A stretch of DNA of 64,000 nt from Heliocidaris tuberculata. Its lineage: Eukaryota; Echinodermata; Echinoidea; Camarodonta; Echinometridae. Positions 46,546 to 59,818 of this stretch are shown one piece after another; position 1 is the first letter of the stretch; every line of letters begins with the position of its first letter. The stretch lies in the NCBI GenBank assembly GCA_025618425.1, contig CM046841.1, positions 9,120,654 through 9,184,653 of the forward strand, given 5' to 3'. The position numbers were made by a program, and so were the translations under genes. Under the pieces are notes generated by a model. The model ran no database searches, was not told the origin of the DNA, and worked only from the letters and a program-made list of their open reading frames with translations.

Positions 46546-47599
46546 GGCACTGTTAACAGTTACGCGTAAATTTGAAAAAGTATCGACATGCATGCAGCTT
46601 AAAAATGGATATGAAAAAGAAAGTCTGGGTTTAATTTTTGGCCTAAAAGTATAGAGTATAGAGTATTCTTACTCAGAGGGATCTTTCATCAACCTCTAAA
46701 TTCAGTCTTGGAGCATGCGAAAGCTCAAGTTTGTTTTAGAAAATGCTTCATCTCCATATTGTTCCAAAGGACTGACGGTAATAGGAAGAACCGTTCTGAT
46801 ACATTCCAGTATCTGAATAGATTTAAACTTCAATCGGAATACATAATGTCTAAATCATGGGGAAAAAATCCTTTTCTCCGTGTGGTAAGATGCCTTAATT
46901 ATTATTATCTGCTTTGTAATATTCACCATGTTCACTGATATTAGATCTTTAGATTTGGCAGTTTAAAAAAAAAGATTATGTTTTCATTTAAAGGGAAGGT
47001 CGTCCATTGTATTTGGTTGATTTGAATATAGGCAGAAAGATGGGAGAGGCGGATTGGTGGGGTTAGGGCGGGGTATGATGGGGGTGGGAGCATTGTGGGT
47101 TTTTGAAGTTGTGATCGGTAGAACACGGGTTGGCGGCTCCGTGGCGGGTCTTGCGGGCTTCTCTTCCCAGTGTAATAAATTAACGCAAAACCGTGATAAA
47201 GCAAACCCTTAATAGTTTGTCGTTAAAATAGTCAATCGATTACCAGGAGATGATTCTCTGCTCTCCACTGTGCAAGAAAATTTGCACGCAAACCCTATGT
47301 GAATGGAGAAGGCATGAACGATTCCAAAATGCGTTCTCAATCTTTAAATTCACAGGGACGGCTTGAAAAGCAAAGGGACGGCTGCAAAATACGATACTTT
47401 TAAAGACAAATGTATACTTACTTGATCATTCTATCCTGGCCGATTTTTTTTTTCTTTTACCATGGCGTTTTGCTATAAATCAATCAAAATCATAATTCAT
47501 CTTTTGCAAGCAGCTGAAAAGAAAGCCTGATAGATCTAATGAGTCGCCGTTTCTCCAATATCCTCGTGTGTATGATGACCAACACGGCTGGCGTGGCAG

Positions 47600-48210
47600 C
47601 AGTAGTATAGTATTTCTTTGCTTTTTCTTCTCTCTATCTTCATTCTTTCCTGATGAAATACTTCTCTGGTCTTTTTTCTCATGTATTTCTTTGCTTTTCT
47701 TCTGTCTGTCTTTTTTTTTGTATTTCTTTGTTTTTCTTCTCTTTTTTATTTTTTCTTTGTGTATTTCTTTGTTTTTTCTCTGTCTTCTTTTAATTTCTTT
47801 ATGTAGTTCTTTCTTTTTCTTCTCTCTGTCTTCCTTTTTCCTCTTGTATTTCTTTGTTTTTCCTCTCTCTCTCTCTCTTCTTTTAATTTCTTTATGTATT
47901 TCTTTGCTTTTCTTCCCTCTGGCTTGCGCTTTCCGTGTGTATTTCTTTGTCTTTCTCTTCTCTATCTTCTTTTAGTTTCTTCATGTATTCATTTGCTTTT
48001 CTTCTCTCTGACTTCCGTTTTCCTTATATATTTCTTTGTTTTTGTTCTCTCTTCTTTTTTCATTATGTATTTCTTTGTTTTTCTTTTCTCTGTCTTCCTT
48101 TTTTCCTTATGTATTACTTTGTTTTTATTCTCTATATCTTCTTTTTATTTCTTTATGTATTTCTTTGTTTTTCTTCTCTCTGTCTTCCTTTTTCCTCATG
48201 TATTTCTTTG

Positions 48211-48247
<37 letters not shown>

Positions 48248-48468
48248 CTTCTTTTAATTTCTTTATGTATTTCTTTGCTTTTCTTCCCTCTGGCTTGCGT
48301 TTTTCTTGTGTATTTCTTTGTTTTTTCTCTATCTTCTTTTAGTTTCTTCATGTATCTGTTTGCTTTTCTTCTCTCTGACTTCCGTTTTCCTTATATATTT
48401 CTTTGTTTTTGTTCTCTCTTCTTTTTTCATTATGTATTTCTTTGTTTTTCTTTTCTCTGTCTTCCTTT
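47600..48468 (+). repeat. pyrimidine-rich minisatellite (~43-50-bp unit)
   Basis: Units such as TATTTCTTTGTTTTTCTTCT followed by CTCTGTCTTCCTTTTTCCT repeat about 18 times with length variants. The array continues at 49929-50021 and 52579-52630 after two insertions. Stop-free frames up to 196 codons are low-complexity artefacts. Confidence 0.85.
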
Positions 48469-49928
48469 TTACCCACGCCGATGAAATCGGCAGGGTTATG
48501 TAAAGGGTCCGTATGTTTGTTTGTTTGTTTGTTTGTGGTTTGTTTGTTTGTTTGTTTGTTTGTTTGTTTGTGTACAAGATAACTAGAGAACGGGTGAACG
48601 GATTTACACCAAATTTTCAGGGATTGTTTGGATAGTGACAGGAAAGAATCGATTAAATTTTGGTGATGATTGGTTGATCCCTGCAAATTCTGTGTGACCT
48701 TCTAGTCTTCTTCGTTGAGAATGGTGCTGACGCCATATTACCAGTGTTAAGCTATCGATGCGCTTTGTTGGGATATCGGTATCGGCTCCTTAAATCTGAA
48801 CCATGATCTGAACAGCGCGCGGTACGTGCGAAACGGTGAACTATAGAGTCACACTGGTAATGGCGTCAGCACCATTCTCAACGAAGAAGAAAAAAATGTT
48901 TTTAACTACTGAATTATTAGTCTAGAATATCGTAAAATTGCCCGAGTAGTCCGGTGATTCTAAAAGCAATCCTTATTTGATCTAGAGACCGGTAAGAAAC
49001 TTCACAGAAATGGATAGTATTGATAGGAACAGTAAGTTTAGATTTAATTTCTCTCGAGTTTCTCACTTGCAGCAGAAAATGCTGTGGTAGCTAATGCAGC
49101 TAGACGCCGGATCGGACGGCCCAGCGCGTACATGGCACACGGCGGCACACGGCCAAATTTCGGGCATCGGCTCAGATTAGCCGTGAAGTTTAATTACTTT
49201 TGCATTGTGATTGTTGATTTAGAACTCATCCTAGTTAATAATGTGGATTCTCTGGGTCTTTTACTACGGAATATCGAACATCATATTTATCAAATCTATC
49301 TGGAAAAAAAACTAGGTAGGATTTTTTATTCACTCATTCCGCCCCTTTAAAAAGCAAAGGTAGATCTAGTTCCTTTCCGTGTGCTCCAGATCGAACGTTG
49401 GACTAAATGTTGGCCTAGATTTAATTTCAGACCTATATGAACATACTACCTCATAACACCTGTAAAATTACACTTCGAATGATGCCTACTGACTTTATTT
49501 CTCACGGCTAATCCCCCAAATTTCCCGTATCTAGCATACAAGTAGCAACACCAGCACCAACACCGAACGTGAAATGAAAGTTTCTTAATCCCTAGGGTAT
49601 AGTGTTAGTGAACGGAGTTTTGTTCATGAAATTAAACACCGGCTGCCGAGCTCGGTTCAGCAGACAACATCTGACAAAAATTAAACAACGGCAACCGGAA
49701 CTACGTCAGAAAATCAGAGGTCAACACCTAACACCGACTTATTTTTTTCTCATTTCATAGTCGGTGTTAGATCATGATTTCGCGGCAAAATAAACACTAA
49801 CCACAAACACCAACACCGAGCGTGAAATCACCCAATGTAGATTTCAGTGTTGACCCCATAGTATAGTATTGCAACTACTCTGTAGCACCGCCAAGGCGTG
49901 GGTCTGCCGCCTTTGACGGCCCCTCTAG
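48469..49928 (+). mobile_element. Helentron-like non-autonomous element, copy 2
   Basis: Same ends as copy 1 (TTACCCACGCC...CCCTCTAG). Inserted in a T run of the minisatellite. The undisturbed unit CTTCC-T6-CCTTATG (48106-48120) equals left T3 plus right T3, so there is no target duplication and insertion was between T and T. Compared with copy 1 it has a single 0.32-kb unit and an inverted 120-bp segment (48704-48800 versus 48850-48890) forming a hairpin. Confidence 0.75.
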
Positions 49929-50021
49929 TTTCCTTATGTATTACTTTGTTTTTATTCTCTATATCTTCTTTTTATTTCTTTATGCATTTTTGTTTTTCTT
50001 CTCTTTGTCTTCCCTTTTCCC

Positions 50022-50071
50022 CATTGGCGTAGACAGGTCCTCATTTGTGGGGGGTATGATTTCCCTCAAGG

Positions 50072-50115
<44 letters not shown>

Positions 50116-50341
50116 TTTTAAAAAAACCACACACTTTTTTTTTTTTTTTTTGAATAACACACACGCACACCCTGGTATCAATATGCCTTTAGCACTTCAT
50201 TTATATGGTAAAAGAGCAATGTAGATAAAATGCCTTCTCAAGGGCATAAGTACCGTGTCGGGGATCGAACGCCCGATCCTCACATCTCTAGTCAAGCGCC
50301 TTAAACCACTGGACCACGGCACCTCCACACACACACCCACG

Positions 50342-50418
<77 letters not shown>

Positions 50419-52578
50419 TATATATATATATATATATAGTGTGTGGGGTGGCGTAGCCAGGATTTTTCAATAGGGGGGGGGCAGACGTGAAGGATCGAAC
50501 CACGTAGCCAAGATTTCATTTTAGGGGGCGGTGGTGAGCACGCGAAGCGTGCTCCCCAGGGGGGTGGGTGCAGGGAGGGGGGAGTTTCCCCCCTCCCGCG
50601 GGAAGCGCGAAAGCTCTGACGTTTTATAGCAAATTTGTGAGAAAGATAACGGCTCATAGCCCCCTTTTTTAGGCGGAAAGTTAGTTCGACGTCTGGACTG
50701 CTTTTCAATTATTTGGACGCAAAACTGCACTGTGTGTAACAGGGGTGGGTGCAGAGAGGGGGGAGTTTTCCCCTTCCCGCGCGTAGTGCGAAAGCTCTGA
50801 CGTTTTAGCATATTTGAGAGAAAGATAACGGCTCATAGCCCCCTTTTTTATGCGGAAAGTTATAGTTCGACCAATTATTTGGACGCAATATTGCACTGTA
50901 TGTAACAGGGGTGGGTGCAGGGAGGGGGGAGTTATTTCCCCCTTCCCTTTGACGTTTTAGCAAATTTTAAGAGAAAGCTAACGGCTCGGAGCGCCTTTTT
51001 AGGCTTTTTTTCTCTTATTTCCCCCGCCTTTTCGCTCTCGCTTTTTTTTTTTTTTTAGGGGCTGAACTTGTAGGGGCATGGCCCCTTGTGCCCCCTGGCT
51101 ACGCCAGTGTGAGGGTGTGTTAACATGTATATGGTTTTTCTCTTTACATGTCCAAGATACAACTTTAGATCATGCTTTGCAGTTTTGTAGTATGATTTGA
51201 ATATCGAGCAAACAATATTCAAAATTTGTGAGGTCGCAATTACATTGTAATATAAAAACGGGGAAACACAATTCTGATGGGATTTCATTTGCAAAATTTC
51301 ACAATGAAAATTTATTCAAGCTATACTTTTGATACGAGCGAGCGTAGCGAGCGAGCATTTGGGAATATTGGCTCTAAGTCACTTTGGATTAAGAGCACAT
51401 GTTATGGAAAAGGGAAAGTGGTACTTATCATGGGGAAAAGGACACTTATTAGAAAAATAAATGAATGTGTAGAAAGAAGGCAGTTATCAGAGGTGAAAAG
51501 GGGTACTAATCAAACCTGAAAAAGGGCATTTATAAGAACGGAAAATGTTCTTATGAAGTAGAAAAATTTAATCAGTGCCTATATATTACAAAGAAAAATA
51601 TAACTTGTTACATTAAAAGGGATAAAAGGGATTAAAAAGGATAAATGCTCTTGTTGAAATAGGAGAATTTTTTAAAGTTGAGGTGAGGGATGAGGTGTAA
51701 TTTTTAAAATGGGCACTTATAAGAATACGGAACGGGAACTTATTCGAAAGAAAAATGGGGGTACTTATCTGAAGTTAAAGGGAAAAGTAGGTGCACTGTA
51801 CCCAATGCAACCCCCGGAGCGGTGCTTCTGACCGGGTCTTCTTCTATGTATATTTGGGTGATAATGACACAGGTCATCATCCTCGATAAATATTGGGGGT
51901 GAGGTATTTCCTCTTTCCCCACCACATTCGATTCCTGTGACTATATTTTCATTTCAATTTTGGAAATTGTTAGTATTACTAATAACATGAGTGTGGAAAA
52001 TTGCATTATAAAGGAAAGTTACCGACTGAATAATCGAAATCTAAATCTAGAATAATTACATGTACTTTTAATCTAAATAAATTTTCTGCATTATGGCTTT
52101 GAAGAAAATCACCTTGAAATATATTGGGGGATGGTAAAACAGGCCACCCCCCCCCCCCACTTCATTTTTGTTTAAAGATTATACCTCCATATCCCTCCCT
52201 GATCAACACCCATGTTGTATAATTTGAAGTAGATGGTTTTCACTTTCCTGTAGGTATAAAAATATATCGGGAAAAATCAGAAGCAACAACAGAATTGTAG
52301 ATAAATATTTAAAAAATCATATATCTACAATATTGTACATAAATAAATAATATCTATGTTAAAATAAGGAATATATAAATTTGAATAATATTAATAAATA
52401 TAATATATCAAATTATATTTATCTAAAACATATAATAGAAATGTATATTTTCCACCATTTTTTTTTTTTGTGGGTGAAACCTGGGGGGGGATGTTTGTAC
52501 ACACCGTCCCCCCACCTGAAAAGTTGGGGGGATGCATACCCCCCATCCCCCCCCCCCCCCCCGCTATCTACGCCCCTG
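50022..52578. mobile_element. 2.56-kb composite with hAT-like ends and 8-bp target duplication
   Basis: Left end CATTGGCGTAGACAGG and right end CTATCTACGCCCCTG are imperfect inverted repeats. CTTTTCCC flanks both (50014-50021, 52579-52586) and the minisatellite resumes on each side. Inside are (TA)n, (CA)n, a SINE head, a nested GGCGTAGCCAGG...CCTGGCTACGCC repeat (about 50458-51106) made of three ~190-bp units with GGTGGGTGCAGGGAGGGGGG, and AT-rich DNA. No transposase seen. Confidence 0.65.
50221..50326 (-). mobile_element. tRNA-derived SINE head fragment
   Basis: Minus strand GTGCCGTGGTCCAGTGG (A box), GCGTTCGATCCCCG (B box), then CTTGAGAAGGCATTTTATCT. Related to the SINE at 59819-60176. 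Confidence 0.65.
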
Positions 52579-53089
52579 CTTTTCCCTTATGTATTTCTTT
52601 GTTTTTCTTCTCTCTGTCTTCCTTTTTAGTATTCACCCCCTCGCATCAATTACGGGCGAATATTTGTTACCACATTGCTCTGATTCATTGCATGCTTTAA
52701 ATCAAAATATGACACTAGTATTATCCACCTGCATTTACATTTCCCAAGTCTTTTGAATCGTTACTGAAAGTAGTGAACTGATGGTCTTTAATAGTTTCAT
52801 GTTTCAAAATACAAGTAATATCATGCTTTCCATTAGCTTGTTGTTTTTTTTCTTTTCATAATTTTTTTATTCCTTGATTCAGTTTTTCAAAACGAATAAT
52901 TACAAATTAAGCATTAATTACACAATATAATTCAACATGGCACTAAACACAATACAAATTATATATTTCCATAACGTGCCATCCATAAATAAACAACAAT
53001 AGTACAATTTAACTGAACAAGGTATAGATTAAAACCTGATAGGTGCAAATTCAAAGTATATAGGGCAATTGTAATAATGAATATAATTT

Positions 53090-56010
53090 CTTTAAAACTG
53101 TTTGTGATATTATCGTGTATGTCCTCCTTCCGTCCAACATTCAAAATAATTCCATTTCTTTAGATGTAGACTTAACTTATTTCGAGCTATTGCCTTTTTA
53201 TGTTCATTATCCTTACTTTCTAAAAGTGCATTATAGATTTCTTTCTTTGTTGGGGGGGGGGGGTTCCTTTTGATCTCGCATTGTATATCATATACTTTAT
53301 GAGTATAATTAAGTGGTTAATATACATGTGCTTTTCTGATTTTCCATCTAACCCAACCAAAATCTCCTCCCATTTTAAAGTATCTAAGTGCATCAATTTC
53401 ATTTGTTCCCCTATTTCTTGCCACAATTTTTTAACAAATTGACAATTCATAAATAAGTGGTTGTATACCTCAATTTCCTTTCCACAGAAAGAACATAAGT
53501 TAGATGATATATAGCCAAACTGATACAGTTTATCATTGCAATATAGGATACTGTGTAATAATCTAAACTGAAATTCACGTAATTTACCATCTAAAGTGCA
53601 TAATCTTGGGGTCAAAAAGGAAGTCGCAATTCCAGATGTAGTATTTAAATGTGCTATTTCCGCGTGTCTAAACGCAAAGGTTTCCTTTATATTATCTATA
53701 AAGATTTTATAACATAATTTAGAAGTCAGTCCTTCATATGGTATTATTTTATCGCTTACTTTATACATTAATTCCGAGTAATCGATCGTATCATTTATCT
53801 TTTCGTGTTTTTCCTTTTCTCTTTCAAATTCATCGGCAATGCAGAATCAATGCTACTAATGTAGAATAAATCGTTGGCATCAAGACCTTTTTGTAAAAAA
53901 TATCTAACTGGCCTTAAATGGCCTTCTTTATCTACAACATGCTTAATTTGATATATATTAGCCTCAAATAGTTTCCTATTAAATAGCGTTTTCCGGCCAA
54001 AACGGATTAAAGTATTATTAAAAATCATTTGATTTCCTAAGTTACTAGTAATAATTCTGTTCTCTCTTAAGTCATGCCAAATATTCAAATATTCCAAGTA
54101 CAATGGAGGCGCCTGAATATGAAAATCTTTCATATCATAATCACATAAAAATATAAATCTTCCTCCAATTGACTGGAATATATAGTCAAAATATTTTTTC
54201 CATTTCATATTACTGTCTTCATAGATTAGTCTCTTAATCCACATTATTCTTTGTGCCTTAATCATATCTCTAAAATTCATCATTTTTAAACCTCCGTGAT
54301 TATAAGTCAAATAAAGGGTATTTCTTTTAATCTTATCATGACCTCTCCATATGAAATCAAAACTAATTTTTTCAACTTCTTTATAAACCCAAGTTGGTAC
54401 CAATAATACAGAAGAGACATATATAAGTTTAGATAAGGCAAATACTTTCAACAATTGTATTTTACCAGTAAGGGTCAAATCGCGCTGTTTACACCAGCCT
54501 AATAATCTTTTGATTTTACTTAATATTTCTTTATAATTCATCTCCTCCTTTATATTTACGTCTATAGAAAAATATATCCCAAGTATTTTAACAACTTCTA
54601 CCTGCTTTCCCAGTGAAAACGTATTTCTTATATTTTTACGAGGACCTAACATCAATATCTTTGTCTTGTTTTTGTTCACTTTTAATCCTGATAATCTCCA
54701 AAACGTATTTAACACCTTTTCTAAATTTTGTATTGATTCTAAATCTTCCAAAAACATAGTCATATCATCTGCATACATAGTTAACTTCACTTCAATATGT
54801 CCTATTTGTATCCCGTTTATATTATGTGCTTTACGAATTGCAAGTGCTAACACTTCTATAACTAAAAGAAACAAATACGGAGACAATGGATCCCCCTGAC
54901 GTACTCCTCTCCCCACATCAAAGTAACCAGTGGAGTGTCCACCATTCATAACACAACTAACTGCTTTAAAATATGAAATATCAACCCACTTACGAAAATG
55001 AGGGCCAAAACCATACAAACTTAATATTTTCTTCAAAAATGAATGCGAAACGGAGTCGAACGCTTTTTCAAAGTCGATAGCCAACAAGAAACCGTTTATA
55101 TTAAATGTAGACGAATGGAATATAACATCGTCTATTAATCTTACTGCTTCTCCTATATTCCTTCCTTTCATATTTCATATAGCCTACTTGACCTGTATGA
55201 ATTACTTCATCTAAAACTTTTTTAATCCTGCTTGCTAGTATTTTAGACAAAATTTTATAATCTACATTCAATAATGAAATGGGCCTGTAGTTTTCTATCA
55301 AAAGAGGGTCTTTACCTTCTTTTTCAATTAAAGTTATAACCTCCTGTTTTTGTGACGAAGACAGTTCCCCTTTTTGAAAGGAAGTATTAAAGGAATCTAT
55401 AACTAATTTTCCTATCAATGGCCAGAATGTTCGATAGAATTTACAGTCAAACCGTCATTACCGGGGGTTTTATTTGATTGCATCTCATTTAAAATGGAGA
55501 AACATTCCCCTGTGCTTATTATTTCATCGCATAATTTCTTGTTACTTTCCTTTATCATCGGAATATCACTGAAAAAATATTCTTGTCCAGATTCATATCT
55601 ATCTTTCTGATTAGTTTCTGAATACAAACTTGAATAAAATTTCCTTATTTCTTTCAAAATCTTTTGTTGACATGTTACCATTTCGCCATTAGATTTTATT
55701 TTTCCTATAAAAGTTTTATTACTATTTACTTTTAACAATTGTTCAAAGTATCTATCATTAATTTCACTTTCTTCAAACCATTTAGCCCGAGATCTAACTT
55801 TCAAACCACTTAAAGCATGTCAGTATATCCCATTTAACTCTGCTCTTTTTAATTCTAACTCTTCTAGTGTATTTCTATCACCATCTAAAGCCAAATTTTT
55901 TTTCTCCAATTTTTGCACTTCATCCTGCAATTTACTCATAAGTGACTTTCTTTCTCGTGCCTTAATTTTAGAATATTTTATTGTATAATCTCTTACTTTC
56001 ACACATCGTT
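53090..56010 (-). mobile_element. Tx1/L1-like LINE ORF2 (frameshifted)
   Basis: From 56010 on the minus strand: a coiled/basic linker (KKNLALDGDRNTLEELELKR), KVRSRAKWFEESEINDRYFE, NEMQSNKTPGNDGLTV, SSSQKQEVITLIEKEGKDPL, ENYRPISLLNVDYKILSKIL, AIDFEKAFDSVSHSFL, RGVRQGDPLSPYLFLLVIEV, and the catalytic MYADDMTMF (458-codon open stretch 55171-53795). A zinc-knuckle-like CSFCGKEIEVYNHLFMNC follows. At least three single-base shifts (near 55435, 55165, 53810) break it; the N-terminal endonuclease is absent. Confidence 0.88.
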
Positions 56011-56011
56011 T

Positions 56012-56012
56012 A

Positions 56013-56044
<32 letters not shown>

Positions 56045-56045
56045 A
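56012..56045. repeat. (CA)n microsatellite
   Basis: Pure CA tract at the 5' edge of the LINE fragment. Confidence 0.9.
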
Positions 56046-56871
56046 AGGTAAAGATAAAAACGGACAGAATCTGGCCTGATACCAACCTGGTTTAAAAGCA
56101 TATTCCAAATGCTTTAAGTTATGGACCCACAAGAAATCACGAACTTGATCTCTCCGAGGAGGGACTAGCTGGACTTCAAATTCTCCTTCTTGACTAACAC
56201 GACTGGGTTTGGGGCTCTTGTGACGGCTTATTTCCACGATGACCCTAACATGCCTAATCACCTTCGAAGCAATGATCCATTAAAACTTTCTTAAAAACTG
56301 CCTAGACATGTGGTAAATATCCTATGAAAATTACAAGTTCGCTGCTTTTCTGGCAAAAAAGGTTACAGCGTTCTAAATTTTACACTTTGATATTGGCTTA
56401 AAGGGAATCTTGAGTTCTGGGAAATGTGAAAAATAATTTGTGAGCTTTCTCATTCCTTTTATGTCAGTTTGGAAGAACATCATAGTAGAAACATCCCCTC
56501 AAAATGATTGCTCTTCAAATGCTCTTATATTCGAAATATGACTAGAAATAGCTGAAATGTTCGGGCCGAATATTCATGCCACTTGTGTGTGTAGTCCAAT
56601 ATACCCATTTCTGTGTGCAGTACATGTGCTTTATAATGCGATTGGGTCAATTTCTTATCTATTTTGATGATTCCAAAACAACACAGTATAAAACAATTCT
56701 TATGTAGACATGGTCAACCTTCCCCAATTCCTTTGAGACAGTTTCTTTCACACTGTAATTGCATGACCAGAAATCTACTTTATCTTTAAGAGTAGAAACT
56801 TGGCTGCTAAGGGCTGCCTTCTCCCTAGCAACGGTGACATTGTGAGGTGTAGAATCAAATATTTATTATTA

Positions 56872-57210
56872 TACTATTAATACATGGTTGGGAGTGCGTT
56901 AGTGCGATCTGGCAACACAAAGGTTTTTATCGTGGTGTACTAACGCACGAGGCGTAGCCGAGTGTGTTAGACACCACGATAAAAACCTGCGTGTTGCTGC
57001 ATCGCACTAACGCACGAACTCACAACCATGTATTAATAGTTTTATAAAACGGGTCTACAATCGTAGTGTTTTCTTACAATCTTAGTGTTTGATCAGGATT
57101 AGCCGTGCGTTAGTCCCCTTGCCGTGCGTTAGTACTTTTTTTTTTTTTGCACGGTCACGGGGTGTTATTTGACCAATCAGGATGGCTACATTCTTGAACC
57201 CGTTTTATAA
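56872..57210. mobile_element. MITE B, uninterrupted copy (339 bp)
   Basis: TACTATTAATACATGGTTGG ... TTCTTGAACCCGTTTTATAA, flanked by TA. Reverse orientation to 27295-27981 and lacking MITE C. Confidence 0.85.
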
Positions 57211-57665
57211 TAATTGCTATCGGCGTGCGGATGAATATTTTAATACTGAGTGTGATGTCAGATAATGCAGTTTTATCATATTTTGTTAATAAATAACTCT
57301 TTATTATTGCTATGATCATAATGATGATTGTAAATGTGCCTATAGCAACGGATGATCATGATATTACAGAAACCAATGCAGACTATTGTCTATGATAGTC
57401 ATGATTTACACTTAAGTTCAGAACTTGCACCACACACCCCATCCCGCTATATGTCTGTGTAACCCCTCCTCCCCCACCTCCCCCCCCCCCCCCCCCCCCC
57501 CCCCCGGTTACTCTTGCTGTGATATAAATGTGTCTGTTAACCGATGATAAGCATTCAAAAACCATTTATATACTACCCGGGATACATAAAATGGTTTGAA
57601 GTGATAGTCATGCTAACTCCAACAATTGAAGATACTTTTTCTTCTTTTTTGTAGTATCCTTTTAT

Positions 57666-58024
57666 TCATTTCTTTTCAGTGAAATCAACATGCAGTCTAT
57701 ACGAAAATAGAAATATCACAATCATGAATAAAGTATAAACGCCACACCAAATAAAATTCTCTCCAATCGGCAAGTTCAGTGTATTACCCATGATTTCCCA
57801 TAGCAACCGAATCTGTTCACATTCATGAAAAATACGTGACGATATGTTTCTTCTTCCCTTTTGCAAAAGGAGCATAAACTACTTGGAGCCAGTCCAAACC
57901 GATATGAACCATGATTCGTGTAGATAATCCCATGTAACATTTTGAAGTGGAATTCCCAAAGCTTACTATTCAAAGTATATTTCCTTGGTCTAAGGAAAAT
58001 GTTTTTAATGTCTCTAATAGACAA
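57666..58024 (-). mobile_element. Tx1-like LINE C-terminal fragment
   Basis: Reads FLRPRKYTLNSKLWEFHFKM, then SSLCSFCKREEETYRHVFF and LNLPIGENFIWCGVY after a shift; homologous to the zinc-knuckle region of the 53-kb LINE. Confidence 0.8.
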
Positions 58025-58239
58025 ATCAGTCGGAGTAAACTTTTCACAAATTTCTTAGTCATCCTGCTCCCACTCCTGCTAAAATTAACCCAAATATATT
58101 TTTTAAAAGTAAAATTGGAATGAGCTTAAGCTAAAATGATTTCATAAATATTGTAAGTGGTCAAGATTAATCACCCCCTCCCCCCATTACATTGTACTTT
58201 ATAATATTTCCCTTGTCACCAATGTCTTCTTTTGAACTG

Positions 58240-58640
58240 GGGCGGATGTAGGGGTATGGGCATGGACATTTCATTGGGGGGGGGGGGGGGGGGAGCGGGG
58301 GTACGAGGATTTTGGCCCAAGTTCTGAACCCTACCACAAAGTATCTACAAGTTTTTTTTTAGTGTAAATCATGTTTATCATTTGAATCCATCTCTCACAC
58401 TATTTCACTTATGGCCTAAACAAACTTCAAATTGGAAGGGGTGGCAAGACGGGTAAAGCATTTAAATGAGTTGTCAAGGCTTCCCCATTTATTTATTGCT
58501 TTGCACCAAAGTCTCTCGCTTTTAACATGGGGGGAGGGGGGTGGCATGGATATGTCACGCAGTGGCGTATCTGGGGAATTTGGGGGCCGTGCCAAACAAT
58601 AAAATTGAGCCCCATCCCCTGTTTCCTATATTCAGGGCGC
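58240..58640 (+). mobile_element. CAGTGGCGTA / GGGGCGGAT family ends with G runs
   Basis: ACTGGGGCGGATGTAGGGGT (58238) with a G15 run, and GCAGTGGCGTATCTGGGGAA (58560). Both are one-ended members of the window-wide family. Confidence 0.45.
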
Positions 58641-59818
58641 AAAATTACAGAAAATCCTGAAAATTAGCAAAGTAATCTAAAGTTTGGATTTCTTTTGAAT
58701 GTTGGGTGGGGTGCAAGTTCTGAACTTGAATGTAAATCATTACTATCACTTGAAACCAGGTCTTATTATTTGTCAATAAATATGATAAAACTGCATTATC
58801 TGACATCACACTCCTTGGTATTAAAATATTTGTCTGCACTCTGATTGCAATGAAAAGTCAAATATTTGATTCTACACCTCACAATGACACCGTTGCTAGG
58901 GAGAAGGCAGCCCCTAGCAACCAAGTAGTTTTCAAATATCAAAGTGTGTAAATGTGTAAACATTTTTTGCCAGAAATGCAGCAAAATTGTAATTTTCATA
59001 GGATTTTGACCATATGTCTGGGCAGTTTTTAAGAAAGTTTCAAGTCATTAGTCACAAAGGCATAAGAAATATAGAGAAAAAGTATTTTGGTGCAATTCAT
59101 ATTTTGGGGAAAAGTGATAAAAATCCACATATTTGGCCCCAATTGTTATGCAAATCATCACCAAGACAACTGAATGTTTAATTTAATTCAATTTTTATTC
59201 AATTTGATGCCTCATAAATGGTATTTGAAGGTTCTATCATAAATTTATTTTCAAAATTGTCAATGCTAGAAATATATGTCGGCCATTTTTTTTTACAGCA
59301 TCAGCGTATTTTCGAGGTACCCAACAACCTTTTACAACAGCCTGTATCTCAACCCCCCCCCCCCATGGGGTTTTGCCCCCTAGGTATTAGGCCTTCAGCT
59401 GTTCTGAATCTGTATCAAATTGGAAGGTTTTAGTATCAAAAGAAAGGGGAAGGACGAAATGTTTTGTTTTTAAATTTTATGTCAGATTTTGTCAAGACGG
59501 GGAAAATTTCAGATTTCGAAAATTATATAATTTTTTTTTTTTTACCTTTTTTAAAAATTGTTATTCGGTCAATCTTCTTACCTTTTCTTTCCAGCCTCTA
59601 GGAGGAGTTCCTCTTTTTGTTTTTATTTTTTTTTTCTTTCTTTTTTTTTTTCTTTATCATCCCTTCGTCTCGTGAGTTCGCTACATTCCAGCCTCATCGG
59701 GAACCGTTAGCTCAATTACAACTGCCCTCTTTGATGTGGGGACAAAATAAGGGCGTTTGGATGCAGATTTGTCTCTACAATCAACGGAGAAAAAACAACT
59801 TTTCTCCTAGGTCTGTCA

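Larger units (their letters stand above)
56270..59060. repeat. large inverted repeat around a LINE fragment
   Basis: 56270-56870 plus 57230-57300 reappear inverted at 58745-59050: shared TTTCTTAAAAACTGCC, TTCATAGGAT-like, CTCCCTAGCAACGGTG, GAGGTGTAGAATCAAATATT and GTGTGATGTCAGATAATGCA, with moderate divergence. The left arm is interrupted by MITE B. The loop holds a G9 run (57466-57506 as C), a Tx1-like fragment and a G run at 58275. Confidence 0.7.

Noticed and set aside
47568..48503. Hydrophobic 135-196-codon ORFs that look like membrane proteins
   Set aside because: Pyrimidine-rich minisatellite; same sequence in several frames, interrupted by transposons.
53795..55171. 458-codon ORF as a host gene
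   Set aside because: Reverse transcriptase of a Tx1/L1-like LINE with frameshifts on both sides.
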